38,738 nt of DNA, from positions 1-38,738 of the forward strand of contig JALZWO010000156.1 in assembly GCA_023300375.1 (NCBI GenBank), written 5' to 3'. Every line of letters starts with the position of its first letter. The stretch's first letter is position 1. Under the pieces are notes generated by a model that ran no database searches, was not told the DNA's origin, and saw nothing but the letters and a program-made list of their open reading frames with translations. A program made the translations under genes and the position numbers. This document shows positions 22,364 through 31,528 of the stretch, one piece after another. Source of the DNA: Granulosicoccus sp. (lineage in GTDB: Bacteria; Pseudomonadota; Gammaproteobacteria; Granulosicoccales; Granulosicoccaceae).

Positions 22364-24502
22364 TTGAAAACATTATCTCGTCAACGCTACAGCAGCCGTG
22401 GTCCTATGGCTTTAGGTCTAGCTGTTTTGGCGTGTATGCCATTAAACGCTTTCGCTGCCGTTTTCACACCAACGGACGAGCTTAGTTTACGGGCAAGTCT
22501 TGCAGAAGCTGAAAGTAATGGTCAGGCCGATACCATTAACTTAAACGGCGCAGAAATCACGTTAGTTAACGGCCCGCTTACTTATGCAGGTACTAGTGAG
22601 CATCAACTTACTATCCAGAACGGATCGTTAGTTGCCGAGAGTCAAACTGCTATTTTGCAAATTACTGGATCGGCTCTATCCAATGAGCGTGTTGTTATTG
22701 CAAACCTTACCTTTTCAGGTGGTGTCAATTCAGTTGCAACAGGTTCTGGGCAGGGTGGTGCTATTTTCTCAAGATTACCCCTTGTTATACGAGCGTCCAC
22801 ATTCAGGGACAACAGTGCAGAGAGGACAGGTGGTGCTGTTTACGGAACAAATACGCTTCAAATTTCCAACTCGTTTTTCGAGAATAATAGCTCGGGAGAC
22901 TCTGGTGGAGCTGTCAATGGATTAAGTGACGTTAGTATCGATGTATCATTATTTACTGATAATTTGGGTGTTCGAGGTGGTGCGGTGTTCACTAGCAGCG
23001 CATCTTCATTAGTTGTCACTGGTTCCACATTTGAAAATAATAGGTCTAGTTCACTCGGTGGGGCTGTATTCGCTGTAGGCAGTAGCCCGGTGTCGCTCTC
23101 TGAGTCTTCGTTTATCGAAAACAGTGCGGTCACTGGTGGTGGTGCTCTGTATTTTCAATCGGTGCCACAAACAGTGGAAATTTCGCGAGTCACCATGTGG
23201 GACAACTCAGCTGGTGGCGAGAACGGTTCTGCCATTAGAAACTTTGCCAGTGACGTCAATCTGGTGAACACCTTTATTGGTAGTAACTTTGATAACGACA
23301 GCCTGAATTGCCAACTACTGGATGGTGCAGAGTTCTCGGCAGTTGATATCTTGTCGACTGATGCGTCGTGCGGTTCATCAACCACCACACCACCCGTGGT
23401 GTTTGCCTCATTCTTTGGTTCCCGAGCTCTAGTTACCAGCGATGATTTAAGCGTGGGTGCCAATAGTGATCAAGGATTACCTGTTCTGATTCCTTTGGAA
23501 GATGGCCCGTTAGATGATGCTTCCGGCGATGTTTGTGTGGGTTTGGATCAACGTGGTAACGCGGTTGTGGATGGCTTTTGCGATGTGGGTTCGGTGGAAC
23601 TGTTGCCAACTGAGCAAGACTCAGACAACGATGGCATTAATGACGAACAAGACAATTGCCCTTTGATTGCTAATAGTCAAGCCGACAACTTAGATAGGGA
23701 TCAATTCGGTGATGCCTGTGATGATGATGTTGATGGTGACGGTACGCCGGATGATGACGATGCATTCCCACTGCTTCCAAACGAAGACACTGATACAGAC
23801 GGTGACGGGGTTGGTGATAACAGCGACAACTGTCCGACTGTGCCTAATGGTGGCCAAGAAAACAGCAATGCTAATCCTGAAGGTGATGCGTGTGAAGTAG
23901 AAGCTGCGCCTCTGTGTTTTGGTATAGAAGCCACTGTATACGTCAATAGTGAAAACACCATTATCGGAGGTCAGCAAGATGGTCAGTTCTTTAGTGGCAC
24001 TCTTCGAGGCACATCAGGGGATGATGTGATTGTCGGCACGAGTAATAACGACCGAATAGTGGGCTTAGCCGGTGATGATCTTATCTGTGGTTTAGCAGGT
24101 AACGATTTCGTTACAGGTGCCGGAGGCGTTGATAGACTATTCGGTGGCGATGGAAATGATGAGCTTCGTGGCGGTACAGGCAACGACGAATTATTCGGTG
24201 GGGTCGGAGACGATACCTTGCGTGGCAGTGCAGGTAACGATGCGTTATCCGGTGAGGCTGGAAATGACAAAATACATGGCAATACAGGCAGCGATGTATT
24301 AAATGGTGGTGCTGGTAACGACACGCTGTTTGGTGGTCAGCAAGGCGACCAGCTGTTCGGTGGAAATGGCAATGATAGATTACTCGGTCATGACGGCAAC
24401 GACATGCTAGATGGCGGCGCAGGCAATGATTTTGGACGAGGAGGCCGTGGTACTGATACTTGCGTTAACAATGAAACCAATAGAACCTGCACCGTTCAGT
24501 AG
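22364..24502 (+). CDS. Exported beta-helix / thrombospondin-3 / RTX calcium-binding protein
   Basis: A 712-residue modular secreted or surface protein. A signal peptide (cleavage near residue 31, NAFA) follows a TTG start that has ggagag at 22351-22356. Residues about 60-330 contain parallel beta-helix repeats of the kind GGAVFxxxxSxLxVxxSxFENN (for example [44 protein letters not shown]). Residues about 417-510 carry thrombospondin type 3 Asp-rich calcium repeats ([45 protein letters not shown]). Residues about 546-695 hold RTX nonapeptides ([20 protein letters not shown] and many more). The short C-terminal end has two Cys. It probably acts as a calcium-dependent surface or extracellular protein, perhaps an adhesin or polysaccharide-binding factor. 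No type I secretion genes are adjacent. Confidence 0.87.
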   Translation: MKTLSRQRYSSRGPMALGLAVLACMPLNAFAAVFTPTDELSLRASLAEAESNGQADTINLNGAEITLVNGPLTYAGTSEHQLTIQNGSLVAESQTAILQITGSALSNERVVIANLTFSGGVNSVATGSGQGGAIFSRLPLVIRASTFRDNSAERTGGAVYGTNTLQISNSFFENNSSGDSGGAVNGLSDVSIDVSLFTDNLGVRGGAVFTSSASSLVVTGSTFENNRSSSLGGAVFAVGSSPVSLSESSFIENSAVTGGGALYFQSVPQTVEISRVTMWDNSAGGENGSAIRNFASDVNLVNTFIGSNFDNDSLNCQLLDGAEFSAVDILSTDASCGSSTTTPPVVFASFFGSRALVTSDDLSVGANSDQGLPVLIPLEDGPLDDASGDVCVGLDQRGNAVVDGFCDVGSVELLPTEQDSDNDGINDEQDNCPLIANSQADNLDRDQFGDACDDDVDGDGTPDDDDAFPLLPNEDTDTDGDGVGDNSDNCPTVPNGGQENSNANPEGDACEVEAAPLCFGIEATVYVNSENTIIGGQQDGQFFSGTLRGTSGDDVIVGTSNNDRIVGLAGDDLICGLAGNDFVTGAGGVDRLFGGDGNDELRGGTGNDELFGGVGDDTLRGSAGNDALSGEAGNDKIHGNTGSDVLNGGAGNDTLFGGQQGDQLFGGNGNDRLLGHDGNDMLDGGAGNDFGRGGRGTDTCVNNETNRTCTVQ

Positions 24503-24540
24503 TTGATTGCGCTAAGTTTCTACAGTTATAACGTTTGATG

Positions 24541-24571
24541 AGGCCACATCTTCTGATGTGGCCTTTTTTTT
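24541..24571 (+). terminator. Rho-independent terminator after the RTX-type gene
   Basis: Arms aggccacatc (24541-24550) and gatgtggcct (24555-24564), loop ttct, followed by a run of T to 24571. This is a textbook intrinsic terminator 38 bases after the stop. Confidence 0.93.
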
Positions 24572-24609
24572 GGTGCACTAAAACTGCGTGCTTACTATAA
24601 AATAGCATC

Positions 24610-25293
24610 ATGTCATTATTGCTATTGTTCGCCGTAGTGTTGTTGATTGTTTTCCTACCGCAATGGTGGGCTAAGAAGGTATTTGCCAAACACTCACAAC
24701 CTCAAGACCATATTCAAGGGACAGGTGGTGAATTAGCAGAGCATTTAATTGAGCGGTTTGAGATTGAAGGGGTTACGGTTGAAGAGACCGAAGAGGGCAA
24801 TGATCATTACGACCCGGAATCCAAAACCGTTAAACTCTCGCCAAAAAACTATCGCGATAAATCTCTTACTGCCGTTGCAGTTGCTACTCACGAAGTAGGG
24901 CACGCGATTCAGCATCATAATAATGAGGCTAAATTGGCATTACGTTCTCGCCTGGTCAAAGTGTCTGTAAAGCTAGAGAAATTTGGCTCGATCATGATGA
25001 TGGTCATGCCGGTGGTGTTAGTGTTGACCCGTAGCCCCGCTGCTGGTGCCCTATTATTTGCCACAGGGTTTTTAACGATTGCAGGGTCTTCGCTGATTCA
25101 CTTAGTCACTTTACCCGTCGAATGGGATGCCAGTTTTGGCAAGGCGTTACCTATATTAAAAGAAGGCTATGTCCGTGAAGAAGAATTTCAAGCGGTTGAT
25201 CAAATTCTCAAAGCTGCAGCATTCACCTATGTAGCTGCGTCCTTGATGGGGCTATTAAACGTCTGGCGCTGGATTGCGTTACTTAGGCGATAA
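24610..25293 (+). CDS. Membrane zinc metallopeptidase, YugP family
   Basis: A 227-residue membrane protein matching the neutral zinc metallopeptidase YugP (Zn_peptidase_2) family in length and pattern. An N-terminal span (LLLLFAVVLLIVFLP) is followed by a soluble part with NDHYDPESKTVKLSPKNY and the zinc motif H94-E95-V96-G97-H98 in VATHEVGHAIQHH. Two further spans cover about residues 125-160. VTLPVEWDASFGKALPIL gives the probable third ligand Glu, and a last span precedes the C-terminus. The active site faces the side of the loop between spans one and two. Physiological substrates are not known. The gene stands alone between a strong terminator and repeat-rich DNA. Confidence 0.88.
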   Translation: MSLLLLFAVVLLIVFLPQWWAKKVFAKHSQPQDHIQGTGGELAEHLIERFEIEGVTVEETEEGNDHYDPESKTVKLSPKNYRDKSLTAVAVATHEVGHAIQHHNNEAKLALRSRLVKVSVKLEKFGSIMMMVMPVVLVLTRSPAAGALLFATGFLTIAGSSLIHLVTLPVEWDASFGKALPILKEGYVREEEFQAVDQILKAAAFTYVAASLMGLLNVWRWIALLRR

Positions 25294-25297
25294 AAGT

Positions 25298-25406
25298 GTC
25301 ATTGCCGCGCAGGTGGGAACCCAGCCCATTTCAATGTGACAGCCCAACCGTTATCCCAAACTCGGTCCACCAAAGCGACGTCATTCCCGCGCAGGTGGGA
25401 ATCTGG
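25298..25406. repeat. Two REP-like copies (GTCATTCCCGCG type)
   Basis: gtcattgccgcgcaggtggg at 25298-25317 and gtcattcccgcgcaggtggg at 25380-25399 are direct repeats, each followed by aa(c/t)c(c/t)(a/g)g. Each is an imperfect palindrome (cccgc...gtggga). They fill the spacer between the convergent peptidase and NatB-like genes and belong to the same family as copies near 33058 and 37694. Confidence 0.8.
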
Positions 25407-25456
25407 TATGCATCGACGTAACAGTCTTTCCTTGAATCTGGTTAGCAATAACCCAT

Positions 25457-26623
25457 TCAATCCAAAATGCGCTCACGCGTATACAGCTTGCTAGCCAACA
25501 TCAGCAACAAAGCGGCACCTATCAAAGTACCTACAACAGAGAGCACAATATGGTGCCAAGGTATCGCATTGCCCAGTACCACGCTCTCCAGCAACTGATA
25601 CTGACTCAGCATGGGGTAGGGCATGGTGCTAGTGGTTGATTGCACATTTAGAAATTGCAGCACGAAGAATGGCGCCATGGGGATGATCATCATCAAACCT
25701 AAATAAGTCTGTGCCTCTTTAGTGCTTCGGGTGATAGCTGATACTGTAATCAACAAAGCTGAAATAAAGAACAACAACGGGCTTGCCAGAAGAAAGGCTC
25801 GGGTGAGAGTTGCCCCATCAAAACGAATCTGCCCATTGAGAAGTTCTACTGAAAACACTTTGAATAAGAGATAGATGCTTAGTGCGGTTAGCATCCCTGA
25901 GAGTGTCACAAAACACAAAGTAGCTCCGTACTTACCATAGACAATGGCGGAGCGAGACACAGGCAAGCTGAGCAGTGGCTCAAGAGAGTGTCGTTCACGC
26001 TCGCCTGCTGTGGTATCAATCGCGAGATAATAACCGCCCATCACCATCGACATGATAAACAGAAAAGGCAGTATTGACGCTAGTAACTGCCCAGATGCAC
26101 CGTCATTGGATACATCGTTTTCAACCACCTGAAGCGAATTGAAGGTGGCAGGGTCAATGCCACGATGTTGCAGGCGCAAACTATTTAGCGTTTGCTCATA
26201 AACATTAATAATAGCCCGGATGCGTCGAGCCTCTTTAGTTGATTCTTTATCGGCGCTGTTCACATGCAATGTCAGTGGTGCAGGGACAGCGTTGCGTAAT
26301 GATTCAGCGAAATCGTCAGGTATTTCCAATACCACGGCACTGTCGCCGAAGCGCAAGCTTTGTTCGACATTGTCGGGGGCATCAATCACATCAATATTGT
26401 TGCTGAACAAAAACTCCACCAGGTTGGGTGCTGCTTCATGGTTCACCACGCTCAAGGTATGTATTTCATCAAAATCTATTGATAACTGATTAAAGCTGGC
26501 AACCAGAGATCCGCCCAGAAGCAGTGGCAGCAACACAGGGCCAAATAGCAACGCATAGAACAACGTCTGTCTGTCACGCAGGTTGTCAATGATTTCTTTA
26601 AACATCACGACTAGAAAGCTCAT
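25457..26623 (-). CDS. ABC-2 type export permease, NatB-like
   Basis: A 388-residue permease with one N-terminal span (FYALLFGPVLLPLLLGG), a large extracytoplasmic domain of about 150 residues, and five more spans from about residue 185 on. It matches the NatB/YhaP-type ABC-2 exporters, including MGGYYLAIDTTAGERERHSLEPLLSLPVSR, the conserved cytoplasmic loop of this family. Known members extrude sodium or small toxic compounds, but substrate cannot be read from sequence. The gene is last in a minus-strand operon; its ATG overlaps the stop of the ATPase gene by four bases. Both transporter parts are therefore made together. Confidence 0.9.
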   Translation of the reverse strand: MSFLVVMFKEIIDNLRDRQTLFYALLFGPVLLPLLLGGSLVASFNQLSIDFDEIHTLSVVNHEAAPNLVEFLFSNNIDVIDAPDNVEQSLRFGDSAVVLEIPDDFAESLRNAVPAPLTLHVNSADKESTKEARRIRAIINVYEQTLNSLRLQHRGIDPATFNSLQVVENDVSNDGASGQLLASILPFLFIMSMVMGGYYLAIDTTAGERERHSLEPLLSLPVSRSAIVYGKYGATLCFVTLSGMLTALSIYLLFKVFSVELLNGQIRFDGATLTRAFLLASPLLFFISALLITVSAITRSTKEAQTYLGLMMIIPMAPFFVLQFLNVQSTTSTMPYPMLSQYQLLESVVLGNAIPWHHIVLSVVGTLIGAALLLMLASKLYTRERILD

Positions 26624-27399
26624 GATGCTATCTCTTGTGTGTTCAGCTGGGCGGTGGCGGTGATGAATGCATCTTCCAGGTCTGTTTCGCCGGTTCTAGT
26701 CAAGATGCCGTCCAAGGTGTCCTCCATCGCTATGCGGCCAGCCGATATGATCGCTATGTGATCGCACAAAGCAGCGACTTCTTGCATGATGTGACTGGAG
26801 AAAACAATACAATGACCATCACCTGCGAGTTGTCGAATAATCTCACGCAAACCACGTGTTGCCATGACATCGAGCCCGTTAGTGGGTTCATCGAGCATAA
26901 TAGTTTGTGGCCGGTGCACCAGCGCGCGGCCCAGAGCTACTTTGGTTTTTTGACCTTGTGAAAATCCGGCTGCGCGCCGTTCTACAAAGCCGCCCATGTC
27001 GAGCTGTTCCACCAGTTGATTCACTCGGGCATTCGCATCCAATCGCGATAAGCCGCAAAGTCTGGCGTAGTACAGGATATTTTCACGTGCGGTTAGTCGA
27101 GGATAGATGCCTGCGTTGTGTGGCATGAAGCCCAGTTGTTTACGCACAGCGAGCACATCGTTACGGACATCCAGTCCATCGATGATGGCAGATCCTGAGT
27201 CAGGCGTTACTAGTGTGGCAAGCATACGCAGCGTGGTGGATTTACCAGCGCCATTAGGCCCGAGTAAACCTGTGATGCTATTGTCTGCTGCATTAAAGCT
27301 GACACTATCGACTGCGACCACATCGTTCGACGATTTGTTTTTACCTAAACCTGCGCCCGCCGGTTTGAATCGCTTGCTAAGATTGTTGGCGACAATCAT
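26620..27399 (-). CDS. ABC transporter ATP-binding protein, NatA-like
   Basis: A 259-residue ATPase. Walker A GPNGAGKS is at residues 47-54, with the Q-loop in GFMPHNAGIYPRLT, a signature of FSQGQ (instead of LSGGQ) before KTKVALGRALVHRP, Walker B TIMLDEPTNGLD, and the switch His in VFSSHIMQEV. It should power the NatB-like permease encoded next. An N-terminal insert (PAGAGLGKNKSSND) lengthens the first strand loop. It overlaps the hydrolase stop upstream and the permease start downstream by four bases each, so all three genes are coupled. Confidence 0.93.
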   Translation of the reverse strand: MIVANNLSKRFKPAGAGLGKNKSSNDVVAVDSVSFNAADNSITGLLGPNGAGKSTTLRMLATLVTPDSGSAIIDGLDVRNDVLAVRKQLGFMPHNAGIYPRLTARENILYYARLCGLSRLDANARVNQLVEQLDMGGFVERRAAGFSQGQKTKVALGRALVHRPQTIMLDEPTNGLDVMATRGLREIIRQLAGDGHCIVFSSHIMQEVAALCDHIAIISAGRIAMEDTLDGILTRTGETDLEDAFITATAQLNTQEIAS

Positions 27400-29033
27400 G
27401 GCAGTGGTCCATTGGCATCAACGAAAAAGGGGGTAGGGCGTAGCCTCTGCAAGCAATCGGTATTAAGTGTTTGCGCATCGGCTGTTTCGACAAATTGCGC
27501 AAGCAACACTGGCATGCAGCCAAAAGGTGCCTGCATGTGGCCCTGCGACTCATTAACGATGTGTTTGGCATTATTAAGAGTTTGCATAGCCAACTCCCCA
27601 TAAGCAGGTGGCGTGATCGGATCGGCACCACCAGAGAGAATCAATGTGGGTGTGTCGCTTTCCAGTGGTTGCTTGAATTGCTTATCAATAATGCCTGCTG
27701 GCCAGTTTTCACACGTGGCCTTTATGGTGCTTAACAAGTCATCACCCAGATAGCTGCCTGGCGTGTCCACATTATCTGCTTGAGTGAAGAAAGGCACATC
27801 CTCTGTGCACACAACAGCATGGTGCATACCCGTTGACAGAGTTTGCCCCAGTGATGTGTTTTGCATATCGGATTGTCTTGCCAGAGGGGCTAGATTATCG
27901 TTCTCTATGGCATCGAACAGCATGGAAGGTAGGATAGCAGCGGTTTGTGAGCTGTAACTCATCAATCGCAGCGTCACCGCTAACTGTTCACGGGTGAAGG
28001 TTCTGGTGGTAAGTTGTCCCGTTGCTATGTCTTCATAGGTGATAGTTTTTGGGTTGTTTTCCAGTTCGTCTAATAATGCAAGGGTGGGCTTTATAAGATT
28101 ACCAAATTCCTCACCACAACCACTATCCTTTTCACACCGTGCAAAGATTTTTTCTAACGATTGTTGTGCATACAAACCAATGTCTGGGCCCAAGGATAAT
28201 TGTGGAGGAACAATGGCATCAAGAGCCATTGTGCGCACAGCATCCGGGTAACGCCGCAAGTAATGCATAGCGACACGTGTGCCGTAGGAAATGCCGTAAA
28301 GATTCCACTGTGTGATACCAAGCTGTACCCTGACTTCCTCGAGATCGCGCACGGCAACAGATGTAGTAAAAAAACGAGGATCGTGGGGCAAGCTTTGCAG
28401 GCATTCTAGCGACTGTGCGCTTATTTCATCTAGATCGATGGTAGACGTGACGCCGGTATCAAGAGTGGCATTATCGTTCTCGTGAGGGCAATCTAGTGAG
28501 CCAGAATCGCCAGTGCCGCGTTGATCCACCAAAATCACATCACGATCGCGCATGATATGCCGAAATGCAAAAGCAATCGTGGGAAAGGTGTCAATTGCAG
28601 ATTGACCGGGCCCACCAGCTATTAAGGTCAACGCATCGTTGTTGCCAGATTGTCGACGTGACTTTATACGGGCTATGGCCAGTGTTTGTTTTCCGGCCGT
28701 CTCATTGGTTGGGTCTAGTGGAACTTGCACTGATGCGCATTGAGCGGTGAGCTGCACCGTATTGGTTCCGATGAAGCAATCTTGAAACACAATGCCTGAT
28801 ACTAAATGAGTGGTTTCATCAGTCGCTGCGTTAACGGTGTTGTCGTCGGTCTTAACCAAGGCTGCACCACTAACACTATCGTTAGCTGTGTTAGCGAAAA
28901 GCGTCTGCGAAAACACAATACCTAGCATCAAGAATGATGCTCGAAAGGCGCAAAATAATGTCGTCAGGATAGCGCGAGTGCGCTTCTGGATCTTGCCAAC
29001 CTGAGTGTTGTCTGAAAGGGGAGCAGCATGCAA
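27396..29033 (-). CDS. Exported alpha/beta hydrolase, tripeptidyl aminopeptidase-like
   Basis: A 545-residue alpha/beta hydrolase of the proline iminopeptidase / SlpD-like tripeptidyl aminopeptidase group. After a signal-like hydrophobic stretch (about residues 22-47, ending LFANTA) come the oxyanion segment LIAGGPGQSA, the family motif VILVDQRGTGDSG, and the nucleophile elbow GISYG with Ser249. The acid region LILSGGADPITPP and the catalytic His in QGHMQAPFGC follow. These enzymes release short peptides or cleave amide or ester bonds in the periplasm. The only upstream start codon is TTG at 29033, without a good ribosome-binding site, so the exact start is uncertain. Coupling to a NatAB-like exporter suggests the two act together, for example on an exported peptide or antibiotic-like compound; that is inference. 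Confidence 0.85.
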   Translation of the reverse strand: MHAAPLSDNTQVGKIQKRTRAILTTLFCAFRASFLMLGIVFSQTLFANTANDSVSGAALVKTDDNTVNAATDETTHLVSGIVFQDCFIGTNTVQLTAQCASVQVPLDPTNETAGKQTLAIARIKSRRQSGNNDALTLIAGGPGQSAIDTFPTIAFAFRHIMRDRDVILVDQRGTGDSGSLDCPHENDNATLDTGVTSTIDLDEISAQSLECLQSLPHDPRFFTTSVAVRDLEEVRVQLGITQWNLYGISYGTRVAMHYLRRYPDAVRTMALDAIVPPQLSLGPDIGLYAQQSLEKIFARCEKDSGCGEEFGNLIKPTLALLDELENNPKTITYEDIATGQLTTRTFTREQLAVTLRLMSYSSQTAAILPSMLFDAIENDNLAPLARQSDMQNTSLGQTLSTGMHHAVVCTEDVPFFTQADNVDTPGSYLGDDLLSTIKATCENWPAGIIDKQFKQPLESDTPTLILSGGADPITPPAYGELAMQTLNNAKHIVNESQGHMQAPFGCMPVLLAQFVETADAQTLNTDCLQRLRPTPFFVDANGPLP

Positions 29034-29250
29034 GTGAGGGGGTACTCTGTTAGTCTGAAGCCATAGCTGGAATCAAGCAATTGCCAAGCCAGTTGAGTGC
29101 GCATTCTGTCGCCGTTTACCAATTTGACTAATTTGACCCATTTCACTAACTCTAGCTATAAGAGCTATTTGAGAGGCATTTGGCGAAAAGGATCCATCAG
29201 GAAGCTTCGACTAAAGCAACTCTCGTAAACAGAGCGTTCTCCACAGCTAA

Positions 29251-30669
29251 TTACAGCTCTTCCAGAACATCCTCGAGCTGGCTTCGGGCATTGCCTACCC
29301 AATTGTCGCGTTCAATACGCCCTGGGCCTATCTCCAGCGCATCAGCAATGTGCTGAATATCGTGTTTTTCCAATTGAGCTAGTTGCGAGTAGCTTGTAAT
29401 ACCCAGCTCGTTTAACGCTTTCTCAGTTAGTGGCCCGATGCCAAATATTTGCTGAAGGTCATCGGCGGTCTTGGACGGGGTGAAGCGTGTTCGCGCATGA
29501 AGCTGCAACTCTTCCTCTGAGTCAGGATGCAATGAGTTCAAGTCTGAGTTGTTGAACCTAGCTCTCTCAGCAGCAAGCTCCTCTTTAACTCGGTTCAGCT
29601 CCTCTTCTTCCGTCTCTGCGCCGATGTCCAGCATTTCTACCGCTGAGGTGTTGACTTTTTGTATTGCTTGCCTGGCAGTGTCGTCAAGCGGGGCTTGAGA
29701 TGCGGTGTCGTTTGTCTGATCGAAATCCAGCTGAAAATCGTCACCGACTTCCATCACTTGGTCAAAGGGGTCGTTTTCTAATTCAGCGACTGCAATTACG
29801 GGAGCAGCTTGAGTCATGTCCAATGAAGATTCTTCGAACAGATCTTCTTCGTCAAGCTCATTTGCTGAAAACTCAGGCGGCGCCTGCGTATTGTCCAGTG
29901 AAGAACGGTCAAACGCATTCTGGGCGTCAGTTTCATCAAAGGGAAATTCGGCGGACGCTAGCGTCATATCCATTGATGATTCTTCAAACGACTCGTCACT
30001 GACGTGCATTAGGCCGTGCGGTACATCAGAAACACTCGCGTCGCTTGCTACCTGCGAACCGGCGTCCACTAATGGTGCAGCAGTAACCAGCCCACTGTTT
30101 GGAGCTTGCGAGCGGGCTCTTTCTTGAGGCACATCGGATGCAATCTCGCTGCTCGAGTCTTGCTGTGAGCGGGCATTTGCTTGAGGCGCATCGGATGCGG
30201 TCTCGTTGTTCGAATCTTGCGAACGGCTTTTCAGGGAAAAAGCAGAGGGTTCTTTGGAGAATCGTGAGTTAGGCGCTGGTGCGTTACGCGTGAGTTCGGC
30301 GATCTGCTCTTCAAGTCGCTTGTTATCAACGCTGAGGTTTCTTTCGCGAGACTCATGACGTTTCATGTTCTGCTGAGCCAGCAGCTGAGATTGCTCGAGA
30401 TTAGTCAGCAGTTCGGGTATCTGCTGGTTAGCTGTTTGCAACGTGATGATTTGATCATGGGAACTGCGCTTTAATTCGTCGTAGTCGTCGTTGAGCATGC
30501 TAACGTCCGACCTTGCCTGCGTAACTTGCGCACGCTGGTGTCTTACCGTTTGTTGAAGTTGATGAACTCTTCCCGCGTACATACTGCGATGGATGAGCCA
30601 ACCGATGGCCGCACCGACGATCATTGCGACCACGGTAACTAAGAGCATTTGTGATAATAAATAGATCAT
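29251..30669 (-). CDS. Membrane-anchored coiled-coil protein with acidic repeats and helix-hairpin-helix domain
   Basis: A 472-residue protein of unknown function. One N-terminal span (about residues 5-27) is followed by a coiled coil to about residue 130 (LQQTVRHQRAQVTQARSD..., NKRLEEQIAEL). A Ser/Asp/Gln-rich segment has two 19-residue repeats (about 149-187). An acidic stretch then shows three copies of an (E/R)SS(M/L)D(M/N)TxA pattern (about 225-300). Near the C-terminus DDLQQIFGIGPLTEKALNELGI with HIADALEIGPGRI is a tandem helix-hairpin-helix fold like those in predicted 5' DNA nucleases, cyclic ligases and ribosomal HHH proteins. Catalytic nuclease residues are not evident, so nucleic-acid or protein binding is more likely. 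It is the last of three co-directional genes encoding membrane-anchored proteins. The start is ATG at 30669. Confidence 0.75.
   Translation of the reverse strand: MIYLLSQMLLVTVVAMIVGAAIGWLIHRSMYAGRVHQLQQTVRHQRAQVTQARSDVSMLNDDYDELKRSSHDQIITLQTANQQIPELLTNLEQSQLLAQQNMKRHESRERNLSVDNKRLEEQIAELTRNAPAPNSRFSKEPSAFSLKSRSQDSNNETASDAPQANARSQQDSSSEIASDVPQERARSQAPNSGLVTAAPLVDAGSQVASDASVSDVPHGLMHVSDESFEESSMDMTLASAEFPFDETDAQNAFDRSSLDNTQAPPEFSANELDEEDLFEESSLDMTQAAPVIAVAELENDPFDQVMEVGDDFQLDFDQTNDTASQAPLDDTARQAIQKVNTSAVEMLDIGAETEEEELNRVKEELAAERARFNNSDLNSLHPDSEEELQLHARTRFTPSKTADDLQQIFGIGPLTEKALNELGITSYSQLAQLEKHDIQHIADALEIGPGRIERDNWVGNARSQLEDVLEEL
30110..30223 (-). repeat. In-frame 57-bp tandem repeat, two units
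   Basis: Units 30110-30166 and 30167-30223 are each 57 bp (19 codons) and clearly homologous, sharing gagcgggc, cttgaggc and catcggatg words with point differences. They encode the repeated ASDxPQxxARSQ segment of the helix-hairpin-helix protein. Confidence 0.8.
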
Positions 30670-30705
30670 GCAGGCGGACTCTTCAGGCGTGGGTGGTTTT
30701 GCATG

Positions 30706-31452
30706 TCAGTTAACTGGATTGACTTCGATACGACGATTTCGAGATCGACCAGCTTCAGTGTTGTTATCGGCGATAGGACGAGTAGAGCCATAGCCTGTGA
30801 CTGTCAGCTGGCTGGCAGCAACGCCACGATTCATGAAATAGCTGGCAACAGCTGAGGCGCGCTCACGGCTGACTCGCACGTTAACAGTGTCCGCACCGGT
30901 GTTGTCAGTATGACCTTCAATACGTATTTGAGAGTCTGGGTATTGCTTTAGTAATTGCAGCAGCTGTGTCAGTGCCAATTCGCTTTGTGTAGTGAATCTG
31001 ACACTGCCAGGCTGGAAGCCGACCGCGCTGATATCAATCAAACCTAATGCATCTTTAAAATTCTGAGCTTTAACGCGTTGTTGTAGGGCCGGATCGAACA
31101 CGGCGAGTGTGCGCTGGTACACGTGATTCACACCCTCGATCTGAGATAACTGGGTGTGTAGCGGCTCGGTGCTTTGGTCGACGAGCACTCTGCCAGACAA
31201 ATGTAAATCACGGCCAGTAGCACTCACTTTTACATCGGGGTATGCGCTAGCGAAGCCTTGAGACGTGAGTTTGGCGTTAGCTTGCTGTTCTAGAGAGGCC
31301 GGAATTTGCCCTGCTGCTTGTAAAAACAACAGCGCTAGCAGTGCGCTGCCTCCTACTGCAACTACCCAAGGAATGATGCTGCCATTATCGTTGGCAGGCA
31401 AGATTAGATGGAGTGATTGTGCAGTGTTGTCTACACCAGACTGTAAGCTCAT
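30706..31452 (-). CDS. Membrane-anchored BON-OmpA protein
   Basis: A 248-residue protein with a single membrane span at about residues 26-48 (IIPWVVAVGGSALLALLFL). A BON-like domain follows (VKVSATGRDLHLSGRVLVDQ, QIEGVNHVYQRTL). The C-terminal OmpA/MotB domain carries IRIEGHTDNTGADTVNVRVSRERA, VTGYGSTRPIADN and RSRNRRIEV, the standard peptidoglycan-binding residues. The order span-BON-OmpA resembles mycobacterial ArfA/OmpATb. It would sit in the inner membrane with its OmpA domain reaching the cell wall. It is 36 bases upstream of the helix-hairpin-helix gene and 76 bases downstream of the coiled-coil gene, so all three are probably one operon. Confidence 0.88.
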   Translation of the reverse strand: MSLQSGVDNTAQSLHLILPANDNGSIIPWVVAVGGSALLALLFLQAAGQIPASLEQQANAKLTSQGFASAYPDVKVSATGRDLHLSGRVLVDQSTEPLHTQLSQIEGVNHVYQRTLAVFDPALQQRVKAQNFKDALGLIDISAVGFQPGSVRFTTQSELALTQLLQLLKQYPDSQIRIEGHTDNTGADTVNVRVSRERASAVASYFMNRGVAASQLTVTGYGSTRPIADNNTEAGRSRNRRIEVNPVN

Positions 31453-31528
31453 GGGAGTAATAGTAACATCGCCCCTCGCGCAGTGAAACCGTCTTGTGCC
31501 GTGCGCGCGAAATTAGATGAGCCGTTTG

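Noticed and set aside
23690-24324. Long minus-strand frames opposite the RTX/TSP3 region
   Set aside because: They arise from the biased Asp/Gly repeat codons of the real gene.
27377-27734. Extra reading frames across the hydrolase/ATPase junction
   Set aside because: They lie in other frames of two well-supported genes and show no domain likeness.
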